DNA from: Oscillospiraceae bacterium | GTDB lineage: Bacteria > Bacillota > Clostridia > Oscillospirales > Oscillospiraceae | Length of the DNA stretch: 64,000 nucleotides | Direction of reading: 5' to 3' | Assembly: GCA_902791215.1 (NCBI GenBank) | Contig: CADAUZ010000029.1 | Location: 1 to 64,000, forward strand | In this document: positions 34,309-42,649 of the stretch, one piece after another | Numbering within the stretch: the stretch's first letter is position 1 | How the letters are laid out: the number at the start of each line of letters is the position of its first letter | Program-made: the position numbers and the translations under genes | Notes under the pieces: model-generated | Told to the model about the DNA's origin: nothing | What the model saw: only the letters and a program-made list of their open reading frames with translations | Databases searched by the model: none

Positions 34309-36339
34309 TCAGGGAGTCCAGCCGCAGAACGGGCAGGCGTCATATCCGGGAGAGAAGTGGTTGCCGCAGTTCGGGCACTCCACACGGTTGTGTTCATCCC
34401 CGATCGGATCATAGTCCGCGTACACATAGGGATTGATGTAATCGCTGTCATCAACGTCATAATACTGGTTATCATAGTAGTTGGAGCCGGCATAACCGCC
34501 CATCGTGTCATAGTAGTGGGAGCCGGCCCAGCCGCCCTGGTCGGGGATGGGGTCTGAGCTGCCGTAGATGGCAACGGAGGTGACGTTATCGGAGCTCGGG
34601 TAGTTCATATAGGTGACGGTGCAGGGAGCGCCGTCATAGAAGGTGCCGGATACGTTGCACTTCCAGCCGTCAACATAGATCTGCGTGCCGTTGGAGAGGT
34701 TGATGGCGTATCCGCCGCCGCCCTCATAGGCATAGCCGCTCATATCGCCGTAGACCGGGCCGACCTGCTCGCTGCCGTAGATATCGACGCTGTAGACGCT
34801 GGCATTGCTGATCGAGCCGCTGTAATAGGCCACGCAGGAGGCGCCGTCATAGAAGTTGCCGTAGACATTGCACTTCCAGCCGTCAACGTACAGGGAGACA
34901 CCGTTGGCGAGATTGATGGTGAAGCCGCCGCCGGATTCATAGGCCGTGCCGCTCATGGAGCCGTACTGCGGCGTGGGCGAAGGCTTGTTGCCGGAGATGT
35001 AGCAGTAGGTCACCTCAGAGCCGTTCCAGTTAAAGGAGGCGTAGGCGCCGACATAGAGGTCGCCGTCGATGTCGCACTTGCCGAAGGGGATGGAGATGGA
35101 CACGGTGTTCTCCGCCCAGATGGTCACGCTGCTGTAGTTCCAGTCGGTGACGGTGCCGGTGTAGGTGCCGCTGGGAGCGGGCTTGCTCTTGGCGGTGACA
35201 TACATGTAGGCGGTGGTGGTGCGGGCGGTCTGTCCCTGGTAGTAGAAGGTGCAGTAGGCGCCCCAGTTGTTCATGCTGGTGCTGACGTTGTCGATGGCGA
35301 GGGTGGTGCTGTATTCACCGCTGACGCTTGCGCCGAAGATGTTGCGGAAGTTCTGCACGGAGTACTCGCCGCCGTCGGGGCCGACAAACGTCCAGGTCAG
35401 GGACTCATAGGCGTTGGCACAGGAGACAAAGTAGGCGGTGCCGCCCTCGGTCTTGTTCTCGTTGGTGGGGTTCTTGGTGATAGACAGGTAGATCGGCTGC
35501 ACGGGCGCGGGCGTAGGTGCAGGCGTGGGCGCCGCGGGCGCGGGGGTGGCGGTCGGAGCCGTCAGGGCCTCGGGCTTGGGAACCGGGAAGACCTCGGTCG
35601 GGTTCTTTCTGCCGGAGAAGACCGCGTAGCTGTCGATCACGCGGGTGAGATTATTCACATCCGAAGCGGTCAGCCACTCAAAGTTGGTGCTGCTGCGCTC
35701 GGCATTGGCAAAGGCGTTGTTGCCGGCGGCGTTGTACTGCTCGGGAGAGATCCTGGCGCCGTTTTCGTCAGTGTGGCTGACGTTTCTCACGCCGTTTACG
35801 ATCTGGGTATGCTCAACGGCGTAGGCCTGGTAGCTGATGACGCCGTCCTTGAGGTTATAGGCGCTCTTGCTGGTGTAGACATCGGTGGGAGAGAGCACCA
35901 CGTTGTCATAGAACAGGTAGTTCCAGGTATCGGTGGCAGTGTCGTGGTAGGTGTCGGCAACGTCGGTGAGGATGTCCGGGAAGGATTCCTCCGCGTCCTT
36001 GTCGAGCTTGCACTCCACAAGAGCCTTTCTGTCGTTGCTGACCTCCCAGACCTTCAGGTTGGTGGAGCGGTCCTGCGGGTGCTGGGACGCGGAAACAAAC
36101 TCCAGGTTGCCGTCATGGTCAAGGTCGGTGATGGTGTAGTACCAGGGATTTACGCTGTCGTTCTGCTTGAGGGTCCCGATCTGGGAATAGATGTACGCGA
36201 GCTGGTTGTCGATGTCTGTGGGCTCGAGCGTGACGGGCTTGAGCTCTTCGGCCCAGGCGCTCACGCCGCCGCATACCGCCGCCGAGACCAGCATGGTCAT
36301 AGCCAGCAGGCAGGCGAAAATGCGCTTCGTTGTTGTCAT
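34309..36339 (-). CDS. Large secreted protein, Pro-rich linker, beta repeats, C-terminal zinc ribbon
   Basis: Start at ATG 36339 (MTTTKRIFACLLAMTMLVSA), with AAGGAGAAGG before it; signal peptide about 30 residues. The 676-residue product then has a globular domain (to about 250) rich in polar residues, a linker of PTATPAPAAPTPAPTPAP type, an Ig-like domain (YLSITKNPTNENKTEGGTAY), and three related repeats with YVDGWKCNVYGNFYDGA and similar (residues about 400-600). The tail is Tyr/Asp-rich and ends in a treble-clef zinc ribbon CPNCG...CPFCGW, a module usual in cytosolic proteins. No family recognised. It lies between LysM peptide gene 1 and the response-regulator operon, so it may belong to the same surface system. 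Confidence 0.65.
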   Translation of the reverse strand: MTTTKRIFACLLAMTMLVSAAVCGGVSAWAEELKPVTLEPTDIDNQLAYIYSQIGTLKQNDSVNPWYYTITDLDHDGNLEFVSASQHPQDRSTNLKVWEVSNDRKALVECKLDKDAEESFPDILTDVADTYHDTATDTWNYLFYDNVVLSPTDVYTSKSAYNLKDGVISYQAYAVEHTQIVNGVRNVSHTDENGARISPEQYNAAGNNAFANAERSSTNFEWLTASDVNNLTRVIDSYAVFSGRKNPTEVFPVPKPEALTAPTATPAPAAPTPAPTPAPVQPIYLSITKNPTNENKTEGGTAYFVSCANAYESLTWTFVGPDGGEYSVQNFRNIFGASVSGEYSTTLAIDNVSTSMNNWGAYCTFYYQGQTARTTTAYMYVTAKSKPAPSGTYTGTVTDWNYSSVTIWAENTVSISIPFGKCDIDGDLYVGAYASFNWNGSEVTYCYISGNKPSPTPQYGSMSGTAYESGGGFTINLANGVSLYVDGWKCNVYGNFYDGASCVAYYSGSISNASVYSVDIYGSEQVGPVYGDMSGYAYEGGGGYAINLSNGTQIYVDGWKCNVSGTFYDGAPCTVTYMNYPSSDNVTSVAIYGSSDPIPDQGGWAGSHYYDTMGGYAGSNYYDNQYYDVDDSDYINPYVYADYDPIGDEHNRVECPNCGNHFSPGYDACPFCGWTP

Positions 36340-36418
36340 GTTCCTTCTCCTTTTCATATCGGCAGCATCGCACAATACGCCTGCGGCATCTTCCGGAAAA
36401 TTTGTGCCCTGATTTCGT

Positions 36419-36460
36419 CACTTTTTCTTGAGGTACACAAAGTACATCTGCGAAAAAGTG
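36419..36460 (-). other. Leader hairpin of the secreted protein mRNA
   Basis: CACTTTTTC pairs with GAAAAAGTG (9 bp) with an inner GTAC/GTAC pairing, between the promoter at 36559 and the start codon at 36339. It lacks a U-run and may stabilise or regulate the message. Confidence 0.4.
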
Positions 36461-36558
36461 CCATCATAGCGCCCCGCGCTGTGTGCGCAGCTCCCGTTTT
36501 TCTCCCCTTTTCCGTGAACCGGGGGCTGTACGCGAGCCGCTGCCTTTGCAGCGAGGTC

Positions 36559-36587
36559 ATTATATCACAGCTCTGCAGGAAAATGAA
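36559..36587 (-). promoter_or_regulatory. Promoter upstream of the large secreted protein
   Basis: Minus strand: -35 TTCATT (36587-36582), 17-bp spacer, -10 TATAAT (36564-36559). The leader to ATG 36339 is about 210 nt. The interval 36340-36605 contains only this promoter and the leader structures. Confidence 0.6.
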
Positions 36588-36605
36588 CACAATTATGTGA
36601 ACTTT

Positions 36606-37418
36606 TTACTGATCGTCATCAAACGACCAGGCGATCTCGTCGAGCTCGGCGTGCATGACCTCGGGCCAGCTGTACTGGTTCATGTAATCGCCCAGATAGT
36701 GGTACTTGGACTCCTGCTTCTTCTCGAGCCAGTCGTAGAGATCACATTTGATGCGGTCGGTGGCGATGGCGAGACTGCCGCGCTGCTTGAGGATGATGCC
36801 GTTGAGCTTGAGCTTTGTGAAGGTGTTCTGCAGGTCCTGGCGCAGATTGGACAGATAGGAGGCCTTCTTCTCCGGGTCGCCGTCGTCCTCCCACAGGCAG
36901 GCGATGATCTCGCCGTTGCTGGTCTGGGCGCCGCGGTTGTTGATCAGCACCGCCACCAGCTCCTTGGTGCGGTTATACTTGAAGGCCACGGGCTTGCCGT
37001 CGACAAAGAGCTCAAAGTTGCCGAAGGTCTGGGCGAAGACGCGCTTGTGCTCCTTCATGACCGCCGGGTGGCGCAGCTCGTCCAGCTCCCGCGTAAGCTC
37101 CGGCTCTGCCACCGGCTTCGGCAGGATGCCGCTTGCGTGCTGCCGCAGAGCTGTGTAGCCCGCCTCTTTGTCCGTGGAGAGGTAGATGAGGTTTACGTCC
37201 GGGTACAGCTCCTGGAGATACTGGCCGAAGTCCAGGCCGCTGAGCTCGGGCAGCTCCGTGTCGATGACGGCGATGTCCGCCTCCTGCTTTCTGGCGTCGG
37301 CAAGAGCGGTCAGTCCGCTGTCGAAAAGACGCAGCTCCGCGTCGGGCCGGAGCGCGGTGAGCATTTCGCGCAGGCTCTCCCGCTCGTCCTCCGCGGCATG
37401 TACGACAAGAATGTTCAT
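36606..37418 (-). CDS. Response regulator with SARP-like winged-helix output domain
   Basis: A 270-residue receiver-plus-DNA-binding protein. The receiver (1-118) has the phosphoacceptor at D53 (VIDTELPELSGLDFG) and the lysine K101 (LPKP), but the acidic pair near the N-terminus reads AEDER. Residues about 130-205 (FGNFELFVDGKPVAFKYNRT, then KELVAVLINNRG and YLSNLRQDLQNTF) match the OmpR-like winged helix of SARP/BTAD regulators, followed by a short helical tail. SARP proteins bind direct repeats spaced 11 bp just upstream of a -10 box, precisely the arrangement at the three LysM-peptide promoters. Its start overlaps the upstream unknown gene by four bases. No histidine kinase is nearby. Confidence 0.8.
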   Translation of the reverse strand: MNILVVHAAEDERESLREMLTALRPDAELRLFDSGLTALADARKQEADIAVIDTELPELSGLDFGQYLQELYPDVNLIYLSTDKEAGYTALRQHASGILPKPVAEPELTRELDELRHPAVMKEHKRVFAQTFGNFELFVDGKPVAFKYNRTKELVAVLINNRGAQTSNGEIIACLWEDDGDPEKKASYLSNLRQDLQNTFTKLKLNGIILKQRGSLAIATDRIKCDLYDWLEKKQESKYHYLGDYMNQYSWPEVMHAELDEIAWSFDDDQ

Positions 37419-37921
37419 GCGTCCTCCTCCCTTGCCCGCTCGGGGATCTTCACCACGCGCAGCTTCTGGTTCTTCCGCTCCTCCCGGCTCATGGTCAGGG
37501 GGTTGAGCGCGCCGACCAGCAGCATCTCACCGCCGTAGACCGCCGCGTCATGCAGGGGGCCGACGCTCAGATCCGCGATCACCAGGGCCGCAAAGCGGTC
37601 GTAGTTATCCTCGTCGATCACGGGGAAATGGTGCTGCATGCGATACCAGTGCTTCGGATCGAAGGAGGGCTGGCCCACGTACAGGCGGTCCGCAGTGGCC
37701 TCCACATCCTCGGGCGAGGCCTTCTGTCCCGCCACCGCGCCGATATCGTCACAGAAAAGCATGGCATAGGCGCGCAGGATCTGATTGCGCACGGTGTCCT
37801 TTCTGCCGTCCCGCTCCACCTCCGCGTCCATCACGCGGTAATAGAAATCCTGTGAAGCCTCGCTTTTTTCAAAGCTGCACACCGCCTCGTAAAACGCCTT
37901 GTTGATCCATGCATGTGCCAT
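37415..37921 (-). CDS. Conserved-looking protein of unknown function
   Basis: A 168-residue soluble protein starting MAHAWINKAFYEAVCSFEKS. It contains tryptophan/histidine-rich stretches (DPKHWYRMQHHFPVIDEDNY) and a hydrophobic segment near AALVIADLSVGPLHDAAVYG, but no known motif. It lies 37 bases after the YdcF-like gene and overlaps the response-regulator gene by four bases, which implies coupled expression and perhaps a direct partnership with the regulator (inference). Confidence 0.6.
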   Translation of the reverse strand: MAHAWINKAFYEAVCSFEKSEASQDFYYRVMDAEVERDGRKDTVRNQILRAYAMLFCDDIGAVAGQKASPEDVEATADRLYVGQPSFDPKHWYRMQHHFPVIDEDNYDRFAALVIADLSVGPLHDAAVYGGEMLLVGALNPLTMSREERKNQKLRVVKIPERAREEDA

Positions 37922-37958
37922 GATTGCCTGCACCCTTCCTTTTATGATTACATTATAA

Positions 37959-39425
37959 TTACATTACCAGTGTTGTGATACTCGCGGTGATCAGAACGAT
38001 CACCCCCATTGCGGCCAGCTGCTGGACGCGCTGCGCCGCCATCAGGCCGATAAATTCGCGCAGAAACGCGTTCGGCCAGAAATACCATTTGGTACGGCTT
38101 CCCATACCGTCAAGGTCCCAGCCCACCTCCGAGGCGAGGATGCCGCTTCGGTAGACATGATAGTTGGAGCTGGAAAACGCCGCGTTTCCGACGCTCCCCT
38201 TCTCTTCGATGAGCCTGCGGGAAAAGAGGAGGTTTTCCCGCGTGGTCGTGGATTTCGTCTCCGGCAGGATGTACTCCTCCGGTACGCCCTTCTCCCGCAT
38301 GTAACGGGCCATGGCCTCGCCCTCGGACAGGGGCTCGTCGCCGCCCTTGCCGCCGCTCGGTACCAGGACGGCCCGCTTGCCGGTGGCCTTGAACTGGGCA
38401 TTGACAAAATTGATGGCCCGGTCCACCCTGCCCCGGATGAGCGGATAGAGCGTCCCGTCGGGCCGGATGCGGCAGCCGAGGACCAGCACATAATCCTTGT
38501 CGTAGGCAGGTTCGTGCCGCCCCGCCATCACGGAGCGGATGATCGTGGCGGCGAGCAGGCACTCAAAGTACACGAAAAGTCCCGCGTACACATTGAGCAG
38601 CACATTCCTGAGTGGGAACTGCAGCATAGACCTTGACATCCAGATGCCGAGGGCCGCGCCCCCCACCATCACGAGTGACACCGCGAGCCCCAGCATATTG
38701 GCGGGCCGCACCCCTTCATGGCGCATGAGGACGAAATTGCTCGCCGCCGTCACAAGGGCAAAGCCCACGATCACGAAGGCGGTGCGGCGCACGAAGGTCT
38801 GGGCCGTGACGATGGTGCTCACCAGAAAGGACCACACCGTCCCCACGTTTTCGCCGCGCAGGAAGCCGCAGAGCATGTCTACACGCACGAGGCTTGCCAC
38901 CAGCAGGAAGATCGCAATGCCGAGCTCGGCAGTGGCGCGGTAGGAGAAGAAGACGCGCTTTCTCTCCCGCCTCGATTCCAGGAAAAAGATCACGGCGGCT
39001 GTCAGCAGAAACAGGAAAAAGCAGGCCGTAAAGAGCTCCCAGCCGCTGAAGTTCCAGGTGATGTCGTCAAAGAGGATGCCGCCGGGATAGGAGCGGATAT
39101 GGCTTTCGATGTCGCTGTCGTACAGGCTCTGCTCGCCGAGTCCGTCCCAGTGGAGCAGCGCGTCCGTCTCCCCGTGCCCCACAGGCACGAGCCGTACGGC
39201 AAGCTCCGTCCCGTCGGCGGAGGTCTTCATCTGTGAGGCCTTCGCGATCCCCTCCGGCGAGAAGGTCAGCGCGTAGCCGTCCGCGTCCGGCGGGACCTCG
39301 AAGAAGAGCGTCAGTCCCCCGCCGCCGATGCGCAGGCACAGGAAGAACACAAGCAGCCACGCGATGCCCGCCGCCAGAAGCTTCAATAAAATGACCGGGC
39401 CGCGCTTTTCGGAAGCTCTCTTCAT
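37959..39425 (-). CDS. YdcF/SanA-family (DUF218) polytopic membrane protein
   Basis: A 488-residue protein: one N-terminal transmembrane segment, an extracytoplasmic loop of about 100 residues, then further membrane segments (roughly 130-300) and a C-terminal DUF218 domain (YVLVLGCRIRPDGTLYPLIR, VPSGGKGGDEPLSEGEAMARY, TTTRENLLFS, and SSNYHVYR). DUF218 proteins such as ElyC and SanA affect envelope and peptidoglycan precursor metabolism in E. coli. Its ATG overlaps the stop of LysM peptide gene 2 by four bases, so the two are translationally coupled. Confidence 0.8.
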   Translation of the reverse strand: MKRASEKRGPVILLKLLAAGIAWLLVFFLCLRIGGGGLTLFFEVPPDADGYALTFSPEGIAKASQMKTSADGTELAVRLVPVGHGETDALLHWDGLGEQSLYDSDIESHIRSYPGGILFDDITWNFSGWELFTACFFLFLLTAAVIFFLESRRERKRVFFSYRATAELGIAIFLLVASLVRVDMLCGFLRGENVGTVWSFLVSTIVTAQTFVRRTAFVIVGFALVTAASNFVLMRHEGVRPANMLGLAVSLVMVGGAALGIWMSRSMLQFPLRNVLLNVYAGLFVYFECLLAATIIRSVMAGRHEPAYDKDYVLVLGCRIRPDGTLYPLIRGRVDRAINFVNAQFKATGKRAVLVPSGGKGGDEPLSEGEAMARYMREKGVPEEYILPETKSTTTRENLLFSRRLIEEKGSVGNAAFSSSNYHVYRSGILASEVGWDLDGMGSRTKWYFWPNAFLREFIGLMAAQRVQQLAAMGVIVLITASITTLVM

Positions 39426-39658
39426 CGCTGGGGGATCATGATCGTTCTGCCGGGCCGGAGCTGATCGGGGTCATCGGTGAGATTGTTCAGCTCCCGCAGC
39501 ACGCGCACCGTCGTGCCGAAGCGGTGGGCCAGCACCGAAAGCTTGTCGCCGGGCTGGAGGGTGTACATGAATACCGCCCCGTTGTACGCCCCGCCGGAGA
39601 CCTGTTCCATCATGTCGTCCCCGAGCGCCTTAAGCCGGATGTTTTTCGTTCCGTTCAT
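39422..39658 (-). CDS. Double-glycine leader LysM peptide 2
   Basis: A 78-residue protein; start ATG 39658 follows GAGAGGTG. The leader MNGTKNIRLKALGDDMMEQV ends in SGG (residues 21-23), and the mature part AYNGAVFMYTLQPGDKLSVL to PGRTIMIPQR is a single LysM domain. It has the same leader-plus-LysM design as the genes at 34000 and 42650, but heads a probable operon: ydcF-like gene (four-base overlap), unknown protein, SARP-like response regulator. The LysM cores of the three are clearly diverged, so this is not a recent duplication. Confidence 0.72.
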   Translation of the reverse strand: MNGTKNIRLKALGDDMMEQVSGGAYNGAVFMYTLQPGDKLSVLAHRFGTTVRVLRELNNLTDDPDQLRPGRTIMIPQR

Positions 39659-39691
39659 AGTTTTCACCTCTCTCAGATCCATGATACGCCC

Positions 39692-39726
39692 AGTTTATCA
39701 CACAGACTGTCACAGATCCGTCACAC
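39692..39726 (-). promoter_or_regulatory. Promoter of LysM peptide 2 operon with 11-bp-spaced repeats
   Basis: Minus strand: -10-like TAAACT (39697-39692), 10-bp gap, CTGTGACA (39715-39708), and GTGTGACG (39726-39719), 11 bp apart. Geometry is identical to the other two LysM-peptide promoters. Confidence 0.65.
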
Positions 39727-39806
39727 GTTTTTTCCGCAGAACATTATACTTGCTTTATCCCGATTTTACAAGCCATGGATTCACCCCGACGCGCTCGTTT
39801 CCGTCC

Positions 39807-39834
39807 TTGACAGTGTGGGAAAGCATGTTATAAT
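39807..39834 (+). promoter_or_regulatory. Sigma-A promoter of the gtrA-like operon
   Basis: -35 TTGACA (39807-39812), 16-bp spacer, -10 TATAAT (39829-39834): consensus in both boxes. It is divergent from the LysM peptide 2 promoter. Confidence 0.8.
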
Positions 39835-39843
39835 AATCACATT

Positions 39844-39876
39844 GCCGCGTACCGCTGTGAGCGGGTGCGGCTTTTT
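39844..39876 (+). terminator. Promoter-proximal terminator/attenuator hairpin
   Basis: GCCGCGTACCGCT pairs imperfectly with AGCGGGTGCGGC and is followed by TTTTT. It starts only about three bases after the predicted transcription start and lies 27 bases ahead of the gtrA-like ATG. No plus-strand gene upstream needs a terminator here. Confidence 0.6.
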
Positions 39877-39902
39877 ACTATCGGTATAAATGAGGATGGC
39901 GC

Positions 39903-40433
39903 ATGTCACTGCTCAAAAAGCTGGACGCCCGCTTCGGTGACGCGGCGCTCTGGCAGTTTATCAAATTCAACCTTGTCTCCACCGGCATCACACTTTTACA
40001 GCTTGCGCTCGCCAATCTCCTGCCGCTCGTGTTCGACGGCGTGACCGCGAAGCTGCCGCCGCTGCTGCGTCCGGTGTTCCGGCCCGAGGCCCTGTTTGAG
40101 GGGCCGAGCCGCTATGTGGTGGACGGGGTGGTCACCTGGGGCTATGTGCTCCCCTTCTTTCTCTCCAACTTCATCGCCAATCTCTGCGGCTACTATATGA
40201 ATATGAAGACCACCTTCCGCGGCAGGGGCAGCCGGGCGGGACTGATTGCTTATCTCGTGATCATCGCCCTGCTGATCCTGTTTTCCACCTGGCTGCAGGG
40301 GTTCATCACGGCAAAGCTCTCCGTGACCGCCCTCGCGCCGCTGGCAAGGACCATCGCCGCCATGGCTGCGGGGTATGCGCAGCTGGCGGTGCTGTTCCCG
40401 CTGGAAAAATTCGTACTGTTCAAAAAGGACTGA
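39903..40433 (+). CDS. GtrA-like membrane protein
   Basis: A 176-residue protein with about four transmembrane segments and the GtrA-type start (WQFIKFNLVSTGITLLQLAL) and end (FPLEKFVLFKKD). A non-helical insert (about 45-80) lies between helices 1 and 2. GtrA-like proteins are thought to flip lipid-linked sugars, which fits the glycosyltransferase gene starting five bases after its stop. Confidence 0.75.
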   Translation: MSLLKKLDARFGDAALWQFIKFNLVSTGITLLQLALANLLPLVFDGVTAKLPPLLRPVFRPEALFEGPSRYVVDGVVTWGYVLPFFLSNFIANLCGYYMNMKTTFRGRGSRAGLIAYLVIIALLILFSTWLQGFITAKLSVTALAPLARTIAAMAAGYAQLAVLFPLEKFVLFKKD

Positions 40434-40437
40434 TCGC

Positions 40438-41748
40438 ATGGAAAAAGTCAGCGTCATCGTACCCGTGTATAACGGGGAGCAGCGCGTGGAGCGCTGCGCG
40501 GAGAGCATGCTCAGTCAGGACTACCCGGAGCTGGAGCTGATCCTGGTGGACGACGGGAGCCGGGACAGCTCCTTCGAGCTCATGCGGAAAATCGCCGCGG
40601 GCGACAGCCGTGTGAAGCTCGTCCACAAGGAAAACGGCGGCGTCTCCTCCGCCCGCAACCGCGGACTCGACGAGGCGAGCGGCACCTATATCCAGTTTGC
40701 GGATGTGGACGACTGGCTGCCCATGGACGCGACCAAGCTCCTGGTGCGGGAGATGGAAGCAAGCGGCGCCCAGCTCGTCGTCGGCGACTTCTACCGCGTC
40801 GTGGAGGGGAACGTGTCCCGAAAGGGCGCCATCGAAAAGGGAGGCATTCTCTCCCTGCGCGCCTACGCAGACCAGATGATGCTGGGCCCGGCCGACCTGT
40901 ATTTCGGCGTACTCTGGAACAAGCTCTACCGGCGGGAGATCATCGAGCTGCACGGCATCCGCATGGACGAGAGCATCAGCTACAGCGAGGACATGATCTT
41001 CAACCTCGAATACCTCCTGCACGTCCAGGCGATCGCCGTCTTGAAGGCCCCGGTCTATTATTATCAATATACGAAGGGCTCCCTGGTGGATCAGAGTCTC
41101 AATCTGAACGCCACCGTGAAGATGAAGAAAAGCGTCATCGGCTATTACAACGACTTTTTCAGGAGCACCTTTGAAACGCCGGACTACAAGGAACGCCTGC
41201 CGGTGATCTACAGCTATCTCCTGGCCGTGAGCCGTGACAGTCTGGCGCTGTCCTTCATGCCGGGCACGAAGAAGCTGAGCGAGGGCGGCGGCCTGTCCGC
41301 CCTGTCCGAGGGGCTCAAAGAGGGCTCTCCCCTGCGCAGCGCGATTTTGCTCGACAGACTGCTGACGCGCTATATGGAGAGCATCGGCCGCAGGCACAGT
41401 CTGGACGGGACCGCGGTCAGGCTTCTCTACTGCATGGACAAGCTGGGCGTGCCCTGCACGACGGAGACGCTGTGCACGCTGACCGGTCTCGGCAAAACCG
41501 CGGCGCTTGTCGCCCTGGCCCGCCTGATGGCCGAGGGGCTTGTGCGGCGGGAACCCGTCTCCGGGCAGCCCGACCTCTTTGTCTTCCAGGCCCCGGAGCT
41601 GCGGGAAGAGCTGCGGCAGCTCGACCGGGATATGGACGCGGTCTGCTTTGACGGCTTCAGCGAGGAGGAGCTTAAGCAGTATCTCGAATTTCAGCGGCGC
41701 ATCGACGGGAGCATACTCCGCCGCCTGCGCGCGGAATCGGCCCGGTGA
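40438..41748 (+). CDS. GT2 glycosyltransferase fused to MarR-like winged helix
   Basis: A 436-residue protein starting MEKVSVIVPVYNGEQRVERC. Residues 1-230 form a GT-A family 2 domain with VDDGSRDSS, KENGGVSSARNRGLD and the metal-binding FADVDDW. The C-terminal 110 residues (from about 328) look like a MarR-type winged helix: TLTGLGKTAALVALARLMAE as the helix-turn-helix, a VRREPVSGQPDLFVF wing, and the family-typical terminal helix DGFSEEELKQYLEFQRRI. I know no common GT2-MarR fusion. The gene sits between the GtrA-like gene (five-base gap) and a HAD phosphatase, whose upstream frame touches its stop. Confidence 0.75.
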   Translation: MEKVSVIVPVYNGEQRVERCAESMLSQDYPELELILVDDGSRDSSFELMRKIAAGDSRVKLVHKENGGVSSARNRGLDEASGTYIQFADVDDWLPMDATKLLVREMEASGAQLVVGDFYRVVEGNVSRKGAIEKGGILSLRAYADQMMLGPADLYFGVLWNKLYRREIIELHGIRMDESISYSEDMIFNLEYLLHVQAIAVLKAPVYYYQYTKGSLVDQSLNLNATVKMKKSVIGYYNDFFRSTFETPDYKERLPVIYSYLLAVSRDSLALSFMPGTKKLSEGGGLSALSEGLKEGSPLRSAILLDRLLTRYMESIGRRHSLDGTAVRLLYCMDKLGVPCTTETLCTLTGLGKTAALVALARLMAEGLVRREPVSGQPDLFVFQAPELREELRQLDRDMDAVCFDGFSEEELKQYLEFQRRIDGSILRRLRAESAR

Positions 41749-41762
41749 CGGAGGGAAACGGC

Positions 41763-42389
41763 ATGGAGAGTCTTTCCTTTCTCTGGGATATGGACGGGAC
41801 GCTTGTGGACTCCTACCCCGCCATTGTCCCGAACGTCATCGACGCCTGCGCGGAATACGGGTACTCCATCGACGCCGACACGGTGTACCGGAATGTGATC
41901 AAAACCTCCGTGGGGAGCTTCCTGGAAAGCCTCGACACGCCGCACACGGCGTCCGTCAAGGCGCGCTTTCAGGAGCTCAACGACACGCGCATCGAAAAGA
42001 TCCGCCCCATGTCCCGCGCGCTTGAGACGCTTTCGCGCCTCCGGGAGGCGGGGCACCGGCATTTTGTGTACACCCACCGCGGCGCGTCCTGCCGGGCGAT
42101 CCTGGAAAATTGCGGCCTGCTGCCGTATTTCACCGAGATCGTGACCGCCCTGGACGGCTATCCGAGAAAGCCCGCGCCCGACGCGATTTTTTACCTGATG
42201 AAAAAATACGCGCTCGCCCCGGCGCAATGCTACTATGTGGGCGACCGCAGCCTCGACATGGAGGCCTCCCGAAACGCTTCCATCGGCGGCATCCTGCTTC
42301 TGGTCCCGGGCAGTCCCACAGAGCCCACGGGATATGAGAGCCATGTGGTGCGTGACCTTGCGGAGCTCGGCGGATTGTTCGGCGCATAA
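41763..42389 (+). CDS. HAD-superfamily hydrolase
   Basis: A 208-residue phosphatase-like protein (MESLSFLWDMDGTLVDSYPA). HAD motifs are complete: DMDGTLVDS (nucleophile Asp), VYTHRG (Thr), RKPAPDAIFYL (Lys) and YVGDRSLDMEA (acid pair), with a helical cap as in phosphoglycolate phosphatases. I use ATG 41763, preceded by GGAGGG, rather than the GTG at 41745. It closes the three-gene operon with GtrA and GT2; the substrate could be a sugar phosphate (inference). Confidence 0.85.
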   Translation: MESLSFLWDMDGTLVDSYPAIVPNVIDACAEYGYSIDADTVYRNVIKTSVGSFLESLDTPHTASVKARFQELNDTRIEKIRPMSRALETLSRLREAGHRHFVYTHRGASCRAILENCGLLPYFTEIVTALDGYPRKPAPDAIFYLMKKYALAPAQCYYVGDRSLDMEASRNASIGGILLLVPGSPTEPTGYESHVVRDLAELGGLFGA

Positions 42390-42395
42390 GCGCAA

Positions 42396-42640
42396 AAAGG
42401 GTGCATTGCAAAATACCGGTTTTTCGCAAAATCACAGCACCATGAGCGTAGGGGAGGGGCTTGCCCCTCCCGCGCACGATAAGCTTGAACTATGAAAAAT
42501 GTACGGCGATTTCGTAAAATGCTACGATTTCGCCGTACATTGTTTCTAATGGTTGTGTTGTACTGCCGGGAGGGGCAAGCCCCTCCCCTACAGTATTCAC
42601 GGGAATTATGCTAAAAGTGATTTTTGCAGCGAGTCCCTTT
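42396..42640. mobile_element. R2 MITE-like element, copy 2
   Basis: A 245-bp element with the same ends (AAAGGGTGCATTGCAAAATA and its near-complement at the right) and the same two nested palindromes as the copy at 32821. Spacer positions between palindromes differ. It lies immediately after the HAD gene stop and next to the stop of LysM peptide gene 3; its internal stems may end both transcripts. Confidence 0.75.
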
Positions 42641-42649
42641 GCTTTTGAC

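Noticed and set aside
36340-36560. c-di-GMP riboswitch in the long leader of the secreted protein gene
   Set aside because: The GEMM-I core (GGGCAAACC-like and CGCAAAG segments) was not found; only simple hairpins are present.
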